From Serilophus lunatus (taxonomy: Eukaryota; Chordata; Aves; Passeriformes; Eurylaimidae): a stretch of DNA of 64,000 nt. A model generated the notes under the pieces. It worked only from the letters and a program-made list of their open reading frames with translations, ran no database searches and was not told the origin of the DNA. The translations under genes and the position numbers were made by a program. Position 1 is the stretch's first letter. Every line of letters starts with the position of its first letter. The stretch covers positions 292,705-356,704 of the forward strand of contig VXBA01005487.1 of the NCBI GenBank assembly GCA_013399895.1, written 5' to 3'. Shown in pieces: positions 1 to 14,500 of this stretch.

Positions 1-639
1 AAAATCATTGCCTTTTGGTGAAGGGGAAACGTATATGTCTGATTTACCCAGATATCTATGTACTGATGCGTGACTGATACGTACTTTTATTAACCTACTC
101 AGATATGTGTGCACTGATTCTTAACCAGATATCGATCCTGAGAGATTTAATTAGAAATTACCATTTTTGTTATTCATCTGTGAAGTAGAACAAAGGACAG
201 ATGAAAACTATCCATTACGTGTTCCACAACATTTCTAATGGAAAAGGATTGAAACTAGTTACTAATTTCAGCGTCTTGAAAATATCAATGTCTTGATTTA
301 TTTAAAATAAAATGAGAGGGGACTGTGATACAGGACACCTTGCATCATGGGGCAGCCAGAGCAGAAGCACCCTGCTGCCAGAGCCAGGCAGATCCCTAGA
401 AATTGCAGCTGCTCTGAGCCCATGCAGAGTCCTGAGGTAACAGCACATGGCAGCATGCCAAGGATGGGTGCATCGACAGCATCCCAGGCATTAACCTGTC
501 CTGAGGACATCACACTGCCATAATGGTCTTGGGTGTAATTGACTCAGAGAAGTCTGTGATTTGCCAAGGACTCTGACAACAAAATATGCCAGTTTTCCAA
601 TGGTGTTTGTTCGTATCTGGTCCATTCAGAGAAAGACAA

Positions 640-940
640 TTCTGAGCACAGCCCAGAAACCCAACTGTATCCTGGGCCGCATCAAAAGAAATGTGACCAG
701 CAGGTTGAGGGAGTTATTCTGCCCTTCTATTCTGCTCTTTTGAGACCCCATTTGGAGTCCTGTGTCTGGCTGTGGGGTCCCCAGCACAGGAAAGACCTGG
801 ACATGTTGAAGTAATTCCAGAAGAGGGTCCCTAGGATGATCACAGGTCTGGACTAGGCTTTGGGGAGATCTCATTGCAGCCTTTCAGTACTTAAGGATGG
901 TCTGCAGGAAGGCTTGAGTGGGATTCTTTGCAAAGGAAAC
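640..940 (+). mobile_element. CR1 LINE fragment, sense, truncated at both ends
   Basis: The sequence follows the CR1 ORF2 C-terminal/3' region: a block reading CCTGGGCCGCATCAAAAGAA, then the 'gagaccccatttggag' and 'tggggtccccagcac' blocks, then 'agaagagggtccctagga' and 'ctcattgcagcctttcag'. It ends before the 3' terminal repeat. Stops and indels break any frame. It is an old non-autonomous remnant. Confidence 0.85.
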
Positions 941-3900
941 CATTTTATGAATTCTATGGTACTAACCCCTACAAAATAAACAAACAGAAGCTCCTGAGAG
1001 CCAAATGAAAGCCTAAGCAAAAATAAGAGGACTATATGTTCAAGTCAAACTGGGAAGAGTATCACATATGTGTAGTGCAATATCTTAATCTGTTAGAAAA
1101 CTGTTGAAAATTCTGCTCAGTATAGACAAAGCAAAACAGATAATAATTTATAATCTTGAACAGCAACATTTGGTACCTGTCTCTAAGGGATGATTTTTCA
1201 CATCATTCAGCAAGACATAGGCAAACTTGTGTATGTTTGCTTTTGAGTATGTGTGTGAGTATGCGTATATATATGTCTTTGTGTGTGTGTATATATTCAC
1301 TTATACATGTGTTTGATAGAGAGGATGAATATAATAGTGATGTCAACTAAAGCAGCTGCTTGGTAAAGATAAGCAGCTACTGCTGTCTCATAACATGAAA
1401 CATCTACTGCACTAGAAGGTGCTAATATTCATTTAGCCATGTCAGACACTTCTATCAATAATCTGAGGCTCTATGTATAATCTGTGGCTCCAAAAATACA
1501 GTGTTGTGATAATATAAAAGGTGCAATTACCTGGGCATCAGAATTATAAAGTATTTAACCACCTTAAGTGGATAATTATCCATTAATCTGAAGATAATAT
1601 TTGATTGCTTACTGCTGAATTCACAGAGTAATTATATGTTTATCCATATTATAAAGTAAAATAAACCTCTTAAGATAATAGCTTGCTTCTTAACAAGTTT
1701 ACGAATACATCATCCACTGTAATTTATCAGAATTTTTTTCTTTGTAGAACTGCACCAGTTTAAATGAGCCAAAACTTTAGTGCTAATGTAATTTTTAGCA
1801 CTGTGCAGTAGACAAGCAATCATGGAAGAGCCACATTAATTCATGTTTTAATACCCTATGGATATTGAAAATGGTAGACTTTGTAATGGAACTTTTGGGA
1901 AATCTGCTCCTTGCTTTTCTGCTTATTCATTTTGTCAATTAGCCTGTAAGTTCCAAGGTCAGTGACAAGTTAATGTCCTATCACAACTATCTTGTGTTTT
2001 AGTAAGAGATATCATGGTTCTATGATGTAAGAATACATTCCCTAATTCTTTCTCTTCATGAAGCTTTAGCAGTTATTGAGACTGAACTTATAAAAATTTA
2101 CAACTGCAGAAAATTTCAGTAGCACCAGGAAAGATCTCACATGACTCCCATTTGGCATTTTTATCTGCTACAATGTGAGAGAAAGGGTAGTTGGACACGA
2201 AGTAGATATGACATTGAGCAAATCAAGAGTACAATACATAATACAGATTATGCAAAACCATTGCTCTTATGTAACACAGCTGCATGAACACAAAAATAAT
2301 GGCAAAAGTGATGTTCAAAGTTTCCAGAATTTTATTAGTAATGCTGCACTTAGAACAAAGAAGAATCAGAGAAGTGGAAAAAAGGTGAGACAAAAAAATG
2401 CTATTAATATTTCTGAATAAGTCTTCTTTTGAAATTAAAAAAAAAATAAAGAAAAAGTTTGTTCCATCTGTTAAATTATGTCCTTTCTTAAAATAGAAAA
2501 AATCCTTAAATAGTCCTCTTCTAAATGCAGCAATATTGATGTCTATAGACTGAGTGTACAGAGAGAAACAGAATTATTTTGGGTCTTAACAGTTAGATTT
2601 TATTATTTTCATTAATGAACTAAATTGTATTTGTGAAATTCAAAATTGCCACCACGATGAGATTGACTAATGGAAAAATAAAGAGACTTTATAGAAATCC
2701 AAAGTGGTCTTGACAGATAGAAATTATATCTATAGTATCTGAAAAGAGAGTCCTGAGTTGGGACAAGCATAGTTATTTATAATGCAGCTGTATAAAGATA
2801 ACATGTGGATAACTGACAAAAAATATGGTTACAGGGTGTCATGTTAATGCAAAAAGGATCTATCTTCCTTGGAAGCATAAAAAATAATGTGACCACAGAG
2901 AAAGAAAAATATTCTTTACCTCTGAGCAAGAAGATAGAGAAGATTTACATGAGGACTCCAGTTCAAGGAAAATGATGACTGTGAGAGAGAGACCAGAGGA
3001 AGTCATGGTTATGCGCTGTAGACCTCTGACCAAGCTCTGTAAAGCAGGCTTTTCAATGAATTAGAAATATTTAGTCTGAAAAATAATCTAGTGGAGATAT
3101 AACAATTTTCTCATGAATAAGATATTACTGAAAAGAAAGAAGTAATTTTCTCTTACTAGTCATAGGACAAGAAAAAAATGTTTTAACGCCAACAAGGAAG
3201 GTTTCAGTTGGACATGAGGGAGAGGAATAATGAAGTATGAAAATGGGTTGTTTAGAGAAATTATGGATTTTCCTCATAGAAAATTCATTAGAACTAAGAA
3301 ATCATAAGTCATGTATTACAGGTCTGTCCATATATCTCTGATCTACCACACAGATTTAGCTGAACAGTATAGGTTTAAATATTTCATTTAGTTTCAGGAA
3401 AATACATTATAAGAGACTTCCTTAGAATTCCCTACATGTGTTTTGATGCAGTCTTTGCTAGACAACAAAGATGCTCCCTATGAGATCAGATGTGACATAA
3501 CTGTATACAAAACCTAGTTTCATTTTCACTAATTCTACTATATTATGGATAGACAAAAGGGTTTTGAGGCATATGGAGTTACAGCTTTATTTGTGCTTCA
3601 CTTTTGACTGTTTGCACCTGTCTTGGCTGGCATTCAGACCAATCTGAACGTAAGAAACTCATATCAAAATTCCATATATTAAAATAAGCTAAAAATAAAA
3701 AAATGAAATTTAAAACCAATATATTAAACGTATTTTCTCATCCAATTGAACTTTCTGCATGTTCTGTGAAGGTCTTTCCCTTGAATTCTGATTCCTCTTC
3801 TGTAGGATTAGAAAATCAGAAAAAACTATTGTCCAAATCTTTCTGTAATGTCAAGCATTTTCTCATCTTCAGGAAGATAATAATGTCTCTGAGATGTTGT

Positions 3901-4865
3901 GAGGTGGAGACAGGATGATCCATTATGTGTGTCACATGATGGAATTATGTCTAGTCTCCTAGGACCTACTATGTCCATGATAATTTGTCTCAATCCTTCC
4001 TGTCATTTTCCAATTTAGCAGCAATGACTAAATACAATAGGCATATAATCTAGCACTTAATGTTAGAGCAATAGACTACATCTATGTGGCATTCTCAAGT
4101 ACCTTGATCAGTATAATATCATATACTTTTCAAACCAAATTAAACTTTGCTAACTTTCAAATAAGATTATTTCCATTTCACATATGAAAATCTGACCTTT
4201 AAATGTTGCCATACTATGAAGTAATCTCGCCTTTTACTTCCTCATGAGTACCCAGCCTTTTTTATATTTTTGGCAAATAGTAGGCACATTCCCTTCCCTT
4301 TCCCTTTTCTGACCATTTTCTTGATATAGTTGTCAGCTACAGCTGGCTATATATATTTATATGTATACATAGGAGGCTTCTCATGCTAATGTTTAACTTT
4401 TTTTTCTAAATCAATAGCCTGAAATCAGAACAGGCCGAATTAGCAGTATCTTGCTCCCAAAAAATAACAGTTAATGAATGCATTACAGAAATTTTGTATT
4501 ATACCAAATGGATTCTTTATCACTTACTGTTTTATAGGAGAAAAAAATATGAAATTTTAAAGACAAATTTGAAAATAACTAAGTTACTATTATTTAATTA
4601 ATTTTCATATCCAGTGTATGAAAAATGTTTATATTCTCATAGGTAAAAACTTTCCTCCTTATTGAGTACAAATAGGAATAACCCTGTGTTGTATATGTGA
4701 GCATGACAGGCCATTTCTTTGAACTTTTGATGGCATTGTTGAAAACTCTCCTTAACAAAAGACAGCGTCAAAATGTGAAATGAAGTGGTTACATCTTATC
4801 TGTAGGAACACTCTCTGTGTCATGGAAAAACACTGGATGTTTGTTCACTCTTGGCTGTCTCCTCT

Positions 4866-5590
4866 TAGAACTGTAGAAACTTGGAACCAGGTTGGAAAAG
4901 ACATTTGAGATCATCAAATCCAACCATCAATCCAGCACCACCACCAAGTTCACCATTAAATCATGTCCTCAGGAGAAATATCTGTATGTTTTTTGAACAT
5001 TTCCAGGGATGATGACTCCATTCCTTTCCTCCTCTCTCAAAGCTTTACAAGCCTTTCCATCCATGCATTTTTTCTGATATCCAATTTAAACCTTCCCTGG
5101 TGTGACTTGAGGCTATTTCATCACATCTTGTCATTTGCTACTTGGGAGAAGACACTGACACCTCACTGCAACTTCCTTTCAGGTAGTTGTAGAAAGAATA
5201 AGATCCCCTGAGCTTCCTTTTCTCCAGACTAAACACCCTCAGCTCCCTCAGCTGCTCCTTGTAAGACTTGTACTCTAGACTTTCACCAGTTTTGCTGCTT
5301 TTCTCTGTCTTTCCTCAACTGTCAGGCCCCAAACTGGATATATTACTTAACATGAAGCCTCACCAGTGGTGAGTACAAGGGGAACAATCACTACCTTGGT
5401 TCTGCTGATCATACTACTTCTGATTCAAGTCAGGATGTCATTTTCCCATCTGGGCATACTGCTGGCTCAGGGTCAGCATGATGTCAACCAGCACCTCCAG
5501 GTCCTTTTCCAACAGGCAGACTCCTAGCCACCCTTACCCCAGCCCATAGCACTGCATGGGGGTTTTTTGACCCAAGTGCTGAACTCACCA
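4866..5590 (-). mobile_element. CR1 LINE 3' portion, antisense
   Basis: Read on the minus strand, this runs from the ORF2 C-terminal region (hydrophobic CR1 blocks around 5420-5560, including the reverse of 'cctccaggtccttttccaac') to the 3' end at about 4866. There the reverse of 'ggttggaaaagaca' and 'gagatcatcaaatccaacc' matches the conserved CR1 tail. The octamer end repeat is decayed. Many stops are present. It directly adjoins CR1 ORF1-like sequence at higher coordinates on the same strand. Confidence 0.85.
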
Positions 5591-5594
5591 TCTC

Positions 5595-6000
5595 TCTATG
5601 TCAGCTACCATGTCATTGTTTTCCTGCTGCATTATGGCTTCCACAAAGCCAGATTTTCATCTGCATGGTTTTCCTGTTTCTTGCTTCATCATTCCCTGCA
5701 ACTGGCAGGACAGAAGAGAGCAACTCAGGGTCTAGATCCCCCAACTTGTTGTCCCAAGGCCCTGAGCTCTGTCTTAATTGTTCATAGCCTTCTTGTAGGG
5801 ACTTCATCACTACCCACCTGAAAATCAGTAGTGGGTAATAATCAGTGGGCCATGCCAGGCTGGGAAATTTCTTGGTGAAGTCCATTACTTGGGACTCAGG
5901 GAGGCAACACACCTCCCTATATGTTTTGAGGTCTTGGTGTGTAGGAAATCTTGCCTTGCTCCTTCAGCATGATCCTTGGCTTCAGAGCATGTCTGTCCAT
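5595..6000 (-). pseudogene. CR1 ORF1 esterase-domain remnant (broken)
   Basis: On the minus strand a frame contains REVCCLPESQVMDFTKKFPS, then DYYPLLIF, then LLSSVLPVAGNDEARNRKT. These blocks match, from memory, the SGNH-esterase-like domain of CR1 ORF1 in birds. The middle part matches better in a second frame, where a G-S-D triplet replaces the expected Gly-x-Asn-Asp motif, so at least two frameshifts are present. The catalytic GDS block is not recognisable. The element is dead. Sequence from about 6000 to 6310 is open on the same strand but I cannot assign it. Confidence 0.7.
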
Positions 6001-6572
6001 GCAGCTCACTTCAATCTCTTCACTGAAATGGTCTATTCTTCTCTTTCTCAGTAGGAAAAAAAAGCAGATCTTTTGAGCAGGATGGGATACAGGCCTTCCA
6101 CACTGGATGAACTCAAGAGCCCTGCAGCCATGACCACAGCACTTATCTGGATCCAGTCTGCTCAGGGCAGATAACCCACCTGTGAGCAGTGCATCAGCAC
6201 ATCTTGCTGTCAGCAGAGTTGTGCAGCCTGGTGCTGTAATGAACATTTCAGCAGATAATGTGGTGCTGTGGTCATGGCTACACTTAGCTGTGGTTAAGGG
6301 TTTCAAGTATACTGCTTAATTCTTGTACAGGGAGTCAGGGGGATGAAAATGATAGACAAGTTCAATGCAAATAATGCCTGTCAGTCACAATGTACAGCCT
6401 CAAAATTTGTTTTGCTCATAGAAAAGGATTTAATGTGAAAAAATGTGACTAACTGCTTGCTTAGAGAGCTTTGAAAAACAGCTTTTTTCTTTAGAGTTTA
6501 ATGTTCTAAGAGTTTTCCTTTTTCCTCTCTAAGATCAATATATAACTAAAAGGAACACTGAACCTCTCTCTC

Positions 6573-6593
6573 AAAAAAAAAAAAAAAAAAAAA
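6573..6593 (+). repeat. Poly-A run (21)
   Basis: Twenty-one consecutive A follow 'cctctctctc'. No recognisable retrocopy precedes it. Confidence 0.95.
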
Positions 6594-8214
6594 GAAAACA
6601 CTTGGTAGTTCTCTATTTAGTTCAAAGCATACATGAGACTAAAAGATTTCATGGCACTGAAATGGACTTTATTGCAGTAAGTTCTCTTAATTTAGAAAAA
6701 AAATTATTTTCTGCTATCCTGCAATATTTGTCCACAGAGCTATAAGAAACATGAGAAAAATAAGGATTTCTAAATACTAAGATTTCAAGAAATCCATACT
6801 GCTCCTTGTGATGTTGTTTCCCTAAAATCCCTATTCTTCCAATATTAAATGCTTGCAAATTGACAACTTAAATACAATATTGCCATTGGGGATACTGAGA
6901 GGTGAAGCCACCAAAAACACAGTAGAGTAACTTGTAGTTTCAACTGTGACAAAATTTCTGCTATCACCATTACTTTTTGGCAAAGCATAGAAATACCTTG
7001 CTTGCCAAAGTGCTTTCAAGGTCAATGACAAAGCATTTACGGTGAATTCCAGAAGCTGTTTTTATTTTAACAAAATTTCAGAGAAAAAATAGCCTCGTTG
7101 CTAAGCTTAAAAAGCCCACAGAGCATCACAGCAGGTGGAAAAATACAGGACTAATAGTTTGGAGTAAAAATAATGAAACATATTAGGAAAAAATGAAGAT
7201 TTACAGAAAAGATGTTTGGCATTTATAATTTCACTTTTTGTTTGCTTTCTCTCCAATTCTATCTATTCTGTTCAAAAACTATAATATATATTTTTTAAAA
7301 AGGATTTTTTTTTCTAAAATTTTAATTATACCAAATAAACAACCTATTTATGACAGTATCAGAATTCAAGAGAAGATTTACTTAAGGATTAATACACCTC
7401 CAAGTGTTGAACATACCAGTGCTCAGGAGGCATATGTTAAAAATTTTGTGAAGCACACATTGTTGTGTCTTAGCACTACATTTAAATAGATAATGAGTAC
7501 ATGTGCTCCTCAGAAAGGGATTAATAGCAGTTTCCTGACCCTGGACACAGTACTAATCAGTGCCATTGTTTTCACATACAAAAAATCAGAGTTTCTGTAG
7601 CCTGCTTATTTAGAGATTTGAGTGTATGAGGAAGTACTCAGACAACATTACTGTGCTTGAAAGGCTAGTGTATATGTAAGTGTTTTGCAGTGAAAAGAAA
7701 AGGTCCTTTTTAAAAGCAGAATATACCTCACAGAATACTTAGACGTCCAATGTAGCTTCCTTCTTAACTCTGTTTTTGGTATATTCCTGCATAAGAGAAT
7801 GATGGAATTTTAAGGGCTTGGCTTAATCTTGCATGATCACAACTAAAGCTTCTTGGCCTCTATATTGATGTTATCTGTATTTAGACAGATCATTTGACTG
7901 AAGGACATGTCTGCAATTGCAAGAGACAGCCTTTGCTTTAGTGGTGATCAGGGATCAGTGTGTAGTAACTTCTCTCAGTTGTTTTCCATAAAATTTTATA
8001 TATGTTCTGAGGTTGTACTGAAAGGCACAGTACTAGGAGGCTAACAGTTTAAATGTCTTATTTAGAGAAATAGATCTTATATTTTTAATGTATTTATGAA
8101 GCTATCTATAAAGAACAACTGGATATGAGTTGTTTATTCAGACGCTAGAGAAGAAAGTCAGCTATATTTATTTTCTGAGTCTGTTGTAGGTTGGACTGAG
8201 CTTCCTTCATGCTG

Positions 8215-8241
8215 AAAAAAAAAAAAAAANCAAAAAAAAAA
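8215..8241 (+). repeat. Poly-A run with one undetermined base
   Basis: A15, then N at 8230, C, then A10. The N probably reflects homopolymer sequencing ambiguity. Confidence 0.95.
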
Positions 8242-9979
8242 CCCTGTGTGAGATCTTTCAGATGTGTTAGCAATGGAGAATGAAGCAGGTGATATGGCGA
8301 CTTAGGCATGAAGAGTGCAGAGGTGAATGTAGACCAAAGAGACTGACCAGTCCAAGCATTGCAGGAAGCCAGAAAGCTAAAAGTACAATCTTCCTAGGGG
8401 ACTATACGAGTAGTTAGTTATTCAGATCTTTTGGTACAATAGCAGATTATCACTGAAAATCAAAATAAAATCAGTGTAGACTGGGCTATACAATGTTGAA
8501 AATCCTTTCATTTATAAGAAAGATCCCATATGATCAAGTAGAATTGCATTAGTGTAATGAGCTGGGATGTTATTTCTTCACAGCATGCTTTATGCCTTTC
8601 TTAATTAGAAACAATTGAAACAGCTTCTAATAGAAGGTTGAGAATCTGAATAAAGAGGCTATATATGGAATGGAATAGATCTTGTAGGTGAGTACGATGT
8701 CAAAATGAAAATATGAATCAATTCATTTTCCAACACAGTGATCATAAGTAACCTCATAGACTTGACTTCCTACAGTGAATGAGTTACAAATGTTCTTAAT
8801 GGAGTCTGGAGGTATGAAGAGTGCTGTAGGAAGCACCCTTGAAATATGTGATGTTCCTTTGCTCTCAGTTGTGGAGGAGGCAGATACTGTTCATGGTTTA
8901 TCTATACAAAAGGTAGCAGACTCTTGCTTTTAAACCTGTGAATACATTCAGCATTACAGTGGTTGCTCAGTGTACTGTTCTCATTTTACATCACCTTTGT
9001 GAGCTGATAAAAGTTGAACATGCATTGAGTTTTAATAAAAAGAGCAGGCAGGGTTGTGAATGGGATGATTTCAGAGACTGTGCCATTGCAACTTTTTAGC
9101 ATCAGGATAATATATTTCTCAGTTCTACAAGAAAATTCTGCTTAAAACTTTCTTCTGATAAAGGAAAATGCAGTTTTATTTTTACAACAAAAAAATCCAA
9201 AGCCCACTACTACCAACAAAGCAAACCCTGCTCAGTACCTGCAAAATGTAGCAAATTTCAGATGTTTCTCTTATAATTTGTTGGTTTATTTATTTTCTGT
9301 ACTGCTTCTTAATGTTAAAACAGAATTCATTATATGTTTTATTTTGGAATGCAGTGAAGGGTATGTATGTAACATATGTACCAATATGTAATATATCTAC
9401 CTTTCTTTTAACTCCATCTGTATGGTCTATTTGCATCAGTGTAGACAAGTAATCTAGTAATTTCATCAGTCAGATGTGTTGTCAACATAGAAATAGGCTG
9501 TTTCCCTGTGGACATCTTTCAAAATCTGTAACTAAATGTAATTGTTGTTTTCTCCTCAGAGTTAAGCATTTTTAAGGAAACTCAAAGGAGAAAAAGCTGT
9601 GGCCAAACTATTGTCATTTTTCACAGGTAAATTTATATTTTAGATTCTCCAGTTGGATTCAACTACCTCAGTCTGATAGGACCCTCAGCAGTAAAGAATG
9701 GCAGTTGATTTTCCTTGGCTGAGCACAGAAGTTGGGAGATTTCAGACATTATTAACTAGGAGGCATTCATGCATTATCTAACAGGCAGTTCTGGCTGTCC
9801 TCAGTTTAACTTTGATTGGGATAGAAGCTGTCAAGTAACTGTGGTCTTTCAAAACCAGATGTATATATGGGAGAGGTTTAGGAATTCCAGGTGGATAGAA
9901 GATTTTACCTCTCCCAGACGAAACACCAACTCTTTGTTAGAGTTCATTTCAGAAACTGCTCTCTCTCTTAGCAAATAGT

Positions 9980-10588
9980 ACAATAACTGAGTCCTGGGGT
10001 GCATCAAGCACAGCATTGCCAGCCAAAGAAGGAGGTTGTCCCACTCTACTCTGCACTGGTGTGGTCTCACTTGAGAGCTGTATGCAATTTGGGCACCACA
10101 ATATAAAAAATATATTAAGTTATTAGACAGCGTTCAGAGGAGGGCCAGGAGAATGGTGAAGGGTTTGGAGTGGAAGCTGTATGAGGAGCAGTGGAAGTCA
10201 CTTGGTCTGTTCAGCCTGGAGAAGAGGAGACTGAGAGAAGATGTTATTGCAGTCTTCAACATCCTCATGAGAGGAAGCGGAGGGGCAAGAACTGATCTCT
10301 TCAGTCTTCTGACCAGTGACAGAACTCAAGGAAATATCATAAAGCTGAATCCAGCAAGGTTTTGGTTAGGTAGCAGGAAAAGGTTTTTTCACTCAAAGGG
10401 TAGTTGGGCACTGGAGCAGGCTCCCCAGGGAAATGATCACAGCACCAAGCTTGTTTGAGATCAAGAAGCATTTGGGCAGCACTCTCAGGCAGATGGTGTG
10501 ACCCTTGGGGTGTTCTGCTCAGGGCCAGGGGCTGAACTTGATGATCCTAATAGGTCCCTTCCAACTCAGCATTTTCTATGATTCTATG
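9980..10588 (+). mobile_element. CR1 LINE fragment, sense, with intact 3' end
   Basis: The sequence shows the standard CR1 3' order: 'tgttcagcctggagaag', 'gcactggagcaggctcccca', 'ttgatgatcctaataggtcc', and a terminal ATTCTATG unit (10581-10588) after a degenerate copy. The 5' end is truncated near 'ctggggtgcatcaag'. The coding part is broken by substitutions and indels. This is the clearest orientation marker for CR1 in the window. Confidence 0.92.
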
Positions 10589-11215
10589 GTATGGTATGTT
10601 TTAGCATACTAGCCTACTTGCATTATAGAATAAATATATGTAGATGTGTAGGTCTTCCTACCTGGAGAGAAAAAGTGTTGAATTTTGTCCTTTATTACAA
10701 GACTGTTCAAAATGCTGAATTTGTAAGACTGTATGCAATGGGATTTCTTAAAAAAAATGTCAGATTAAAGTTGTATTTTGTACTGACATCATTGGAAAGT
10801 CTGTGAGAAAGCTGGTATATCATATATTTTAAAGACTTACAAGGAAAAAAGAAACCAGGGCTTGCAGGTTCCTTGCTCTCATATTTACCTCATATAAGTT
10901 ATTTGGACAAAATTCCCTAAACTCTTTACAAGGAACAGATTTCCTTATGATGTGATACAATCAATGAACAGCTTGCCCATACAGAAAATTAAAATACCAT
11001 TCTACCTCTAATTAAAACAGATACCATCTAGAAGTGTATTGTTCTTGTTTCTGTAATGCATGAGGGATAAGGTAGTCAACAAGCTAAGTCTTGTAAGTCA
11101 AGCTATTCAACTGGGAAATTCTATTCCTTTGGTTGAAATTTCCTAGCTCATTTTATCTCAAAGCAGACTTCTCCCTTTCTGCTTTCTTTTTTATTTTTTG
11201 TTTGGCCTCTGAATT

Positions 11216-11234
11216 AAAAAAAAAAAAAAAAAAA
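11216..11234 (+). repeat. Poly-A run (19)
   Basis: Nineteen consecutive A in AT-rich intergenic DNA. Confidence 0.95.
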
Positions 11235-11480
11235 TCAATTCTAATTCTCTGGTTTACCCATCTATAATTTTCTTCAATGTTCTTCTAGAAAGTGTCTTAT
11301 GTATAATCTTTCTGTCTAAAAGATTTTGTTTTCTTGTAGAATGCACTTGGAATAGGCAATACTTAAAGAGACAATCATAGCTGTGATACGTCAGCTAGTA
11401 CCAAAGTCCCGATGGTCAAAATAGAAACAGAAGGGGGAAAAAAACCCTAAAAACAAACGTTCTCAGCCTTCTTTTCCAAC

Positions 11481-11510
11481 CACTCCTCCTCACTCCTCCT
11501 CACTCCTCCA
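11481..11510 (+). repeat. Three tandem copies of a decamer CACTCCTCCT
   Basis: Two exact copies of CACTCCTCCT are followed by a third with one change (CACTCCTCCA), in a C/T-rich stretch extending to about 11520. Confidence 0.95.
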
Positions 11511-14500
11511 CCCCTTCCCAGGTGCTTTTTTAAGCAATTATCTTCTCTGACTGTTCTGGTCAGCCTCTCGGTCACATTTGCTGTCTCAGAACCAGCCGCT
11601 TCTCTTGTTCTGTAAGCACACAATAAATCCCTTTCTCCTGAACAGTTTGTCTGTAGCTGAGTTACATGAACAACATTATAGAAGATGGTCCAGTGAGAAA
11701 GAAAGAATTACTTTTCAATGCTTATCAACTTCTCTCAGAAACTCACTTGGCTTTCAAAAGCAGTTTTAGTCAGTAATCCCAGTAAACCTCTTTTTCCAAG
11801 CAACTAGTTTTTGTTCTTTTGTCTTTGTCATCAAATTACGGGCAAAGGCCCAGTCATCTTGTCATAGAGACCTCTGACATAATAGAATGTGTTTGAAACA
11901 AAACCAAATTGCCACAAAAAGAAATGCATCACCCAAAACATCTATCTGACTTAGTAGATAATGGTATACTTACTGCATGGTTTTGCTGAAGTCTGTGCAA
12001 AAACTTTAATATTATTAAAATTTTTGCTTAATTCTCATTCAATGTTGTTCTATTAAGCATCTCTGGTTACCTCAGTTGAGTCTGAACACAGTAACACTTG
12101 ACAGAGAGCACTTCTCCATTGCTGTAACTCCATGTGTCACGCCTGTTGTACATAGGCTTCCCACTCACTGACAGTTATTTGCCATTTCTTTGACAAATTC
12201 AGAATACAGGGCTCTCTGAGGGCACCATGAGATGGTACTCATTTCAGCTCTCCCAATGTTATATACTGAATATTTTCTACTAATGGACAATATGCTTTTG
12301 TTGTAGCTTGTATATATCTTCCTCAATCTGCTTGCTCTTACCTTTTCTATTCTTGTAGTTAATCAGTGTGCTCCAAAATCTGTGCCTAAGTTGCACAAAC
12401 AGAGAGCTTTACAGGTCTACTTCCACTGTTTTAGCTTTGAAACTGCAAGATTCCATTTCACCTCCAAATGAATAAATAATACCTTTCATGATATGTGCAG
12501 CTTACTTGAACATGTTAAAAGGGTGCTGCAGTCTCAAAGAGATCAATAAAGTTGTATCATCTACATGCAATCATTAAATAAAAAAGTGACAGTACAGCTC
12601 TTTTGATTAAGAAAAATAAACAAACTCATTTTTGTATTATAAATACTTTTTCTTGCCTTTCTCAACAGGCTGTTACGAATTTAGGATATGCCAAACAAAA
12701 ATAATCCTGAATCCTTCTCCAAGTTTCTGAATTAACGGAGAGAATAAACTTAATGTTATTTGATTTATGATTCTTTTTTTTTTCTCAACCCAATCTCCAA
12801 AAAAAATAAAATACCAATTCTTGTTTTATCTAACATACTGCAAAGGTTGCGCTCTCAGATCTAAAAATCCTAAAATTTATGTTGTTTTTGTTGATTAGGC
12901 CCCACTGACTTTACGTATCAGGTTCTCATTGCAATCTTGTTTACTCTGAAGAACACATCACATTCCATTTGTGTTAAACTGGAAAATGGAAGTGAAATAA
13001 GCTTTTTGCTTTTTTTCCCTCAGCTTCTCTTTATGGAGTTGATTGAAAGTAAAAAATAGCAAAATTTTAAAAGGTCATTTCTTTTGATAATTTTGTAATT
13101 TTGGCTAGGGATAGTCATAACTCTTTTGTCATAACATTTTGTGTTGTGAAAAAAGTACTAGTTATTTTTAGAGACTTTTCCCACCACCTAAGTGTGATTT
13201 CTGTATTTCAAATAAGTTATCAGAAAATTTTCTTATTTTTGTCAAAACTTTTAATAATATTATTTGCTTTACTCTCTCTGCTAACAAGACTGAATTTAAC
13301 ATAATAAATAGATATTGCATCCAAATGCAAACTTTAAAATCAGATACACATCATTAACAGAGAGCAGAGGTGTCTGTCAAATTCATATTTAAAAAGTTCT
13401 TAAATTTTTTTATAAATTTTTTATTTGATACTGACTGTTGACCTTGAGAAATTTAAAGTTTCAGCCTTGAAAATGAAAGCCATGTTTGTTTTCCTGATTT
13501 ATTGTGCTACTGTGCAGCTTGCATTAACCTACAGGGTTGTGAAACCTTCACTTTGTGCAAGGTTAGTATAATATTAAACTTAAAACATGTAACATGTAAA
13601 AGACAGAAAATAAGTCAAATTAAGAAATCTTGTATGTTGGCATTCATTCATGTTACTCCATCAAGATTTCTTCTACGTTTAAACTGATCAATGGCATATT
13701 TAAATTAGGATTTGAGATCACTTCTTTCATACTAGTAAGTTCAGTATATGCTAAAATTTTCAAAGTAAATGTAATGTTCAATTGAATTATGCAGTAAAGT
13801 AACTAATGTTCGTACTTGTTCTTGAAAATAGTCAGAGGTTAAAGCAAATGCAATCTAGAATGGATACAAAAGAGTTTGAACAGAAGCTCTTACAATCTTA
13901 ACTTTTTCCCCAAATCCCTAGGACTCAGAAGGAATTTCTCTGTTCCTGGTCCACGCTTCAATATCCCGTTGACTTTCTTTCCCCGTGGATTTTTGTAAGA
14001 ATAATTGAGGGCTTTTGCTCTCTCATCATACTGCAGGAAAAAAAAATGAGTATGCTTTTGCATGGAAAATATCACTGAGAAAATCTTAAAGAGCAATAAA
14101 AGTATAATTGGAAGTGGGTGGAAATGCAAAATTTCGAAAATAATAATTACACTCTTTTCTATCGGTATTTAATGCACTGGTTCAGAGTTCCTTTTCAAGG
14201 GCTGATTGAAAACTACCAACATAAACAAATGCTTGTATTCTTTTGCTCTGTATCAGCCCCATGTTATTGAGGTTATACAGTAAAGTATTTGAAAGTTAAC
14301 ACAAGGTATGACTCTTTGTCACTGTACATAGTCCAAGGACAATCAATGACTCCATATGAAAAATTGTAGTATACCAAGTAACTAAAAGCTATACTACCAA
14401 GCACTTAGGAAAAGAGTGGCTTGAGGACTGTGCAATCAATCTGAATTCTGACATTTCCAAATCTACCTTTCAATACTCTTACTTCTCCTACTTTTGCAGT

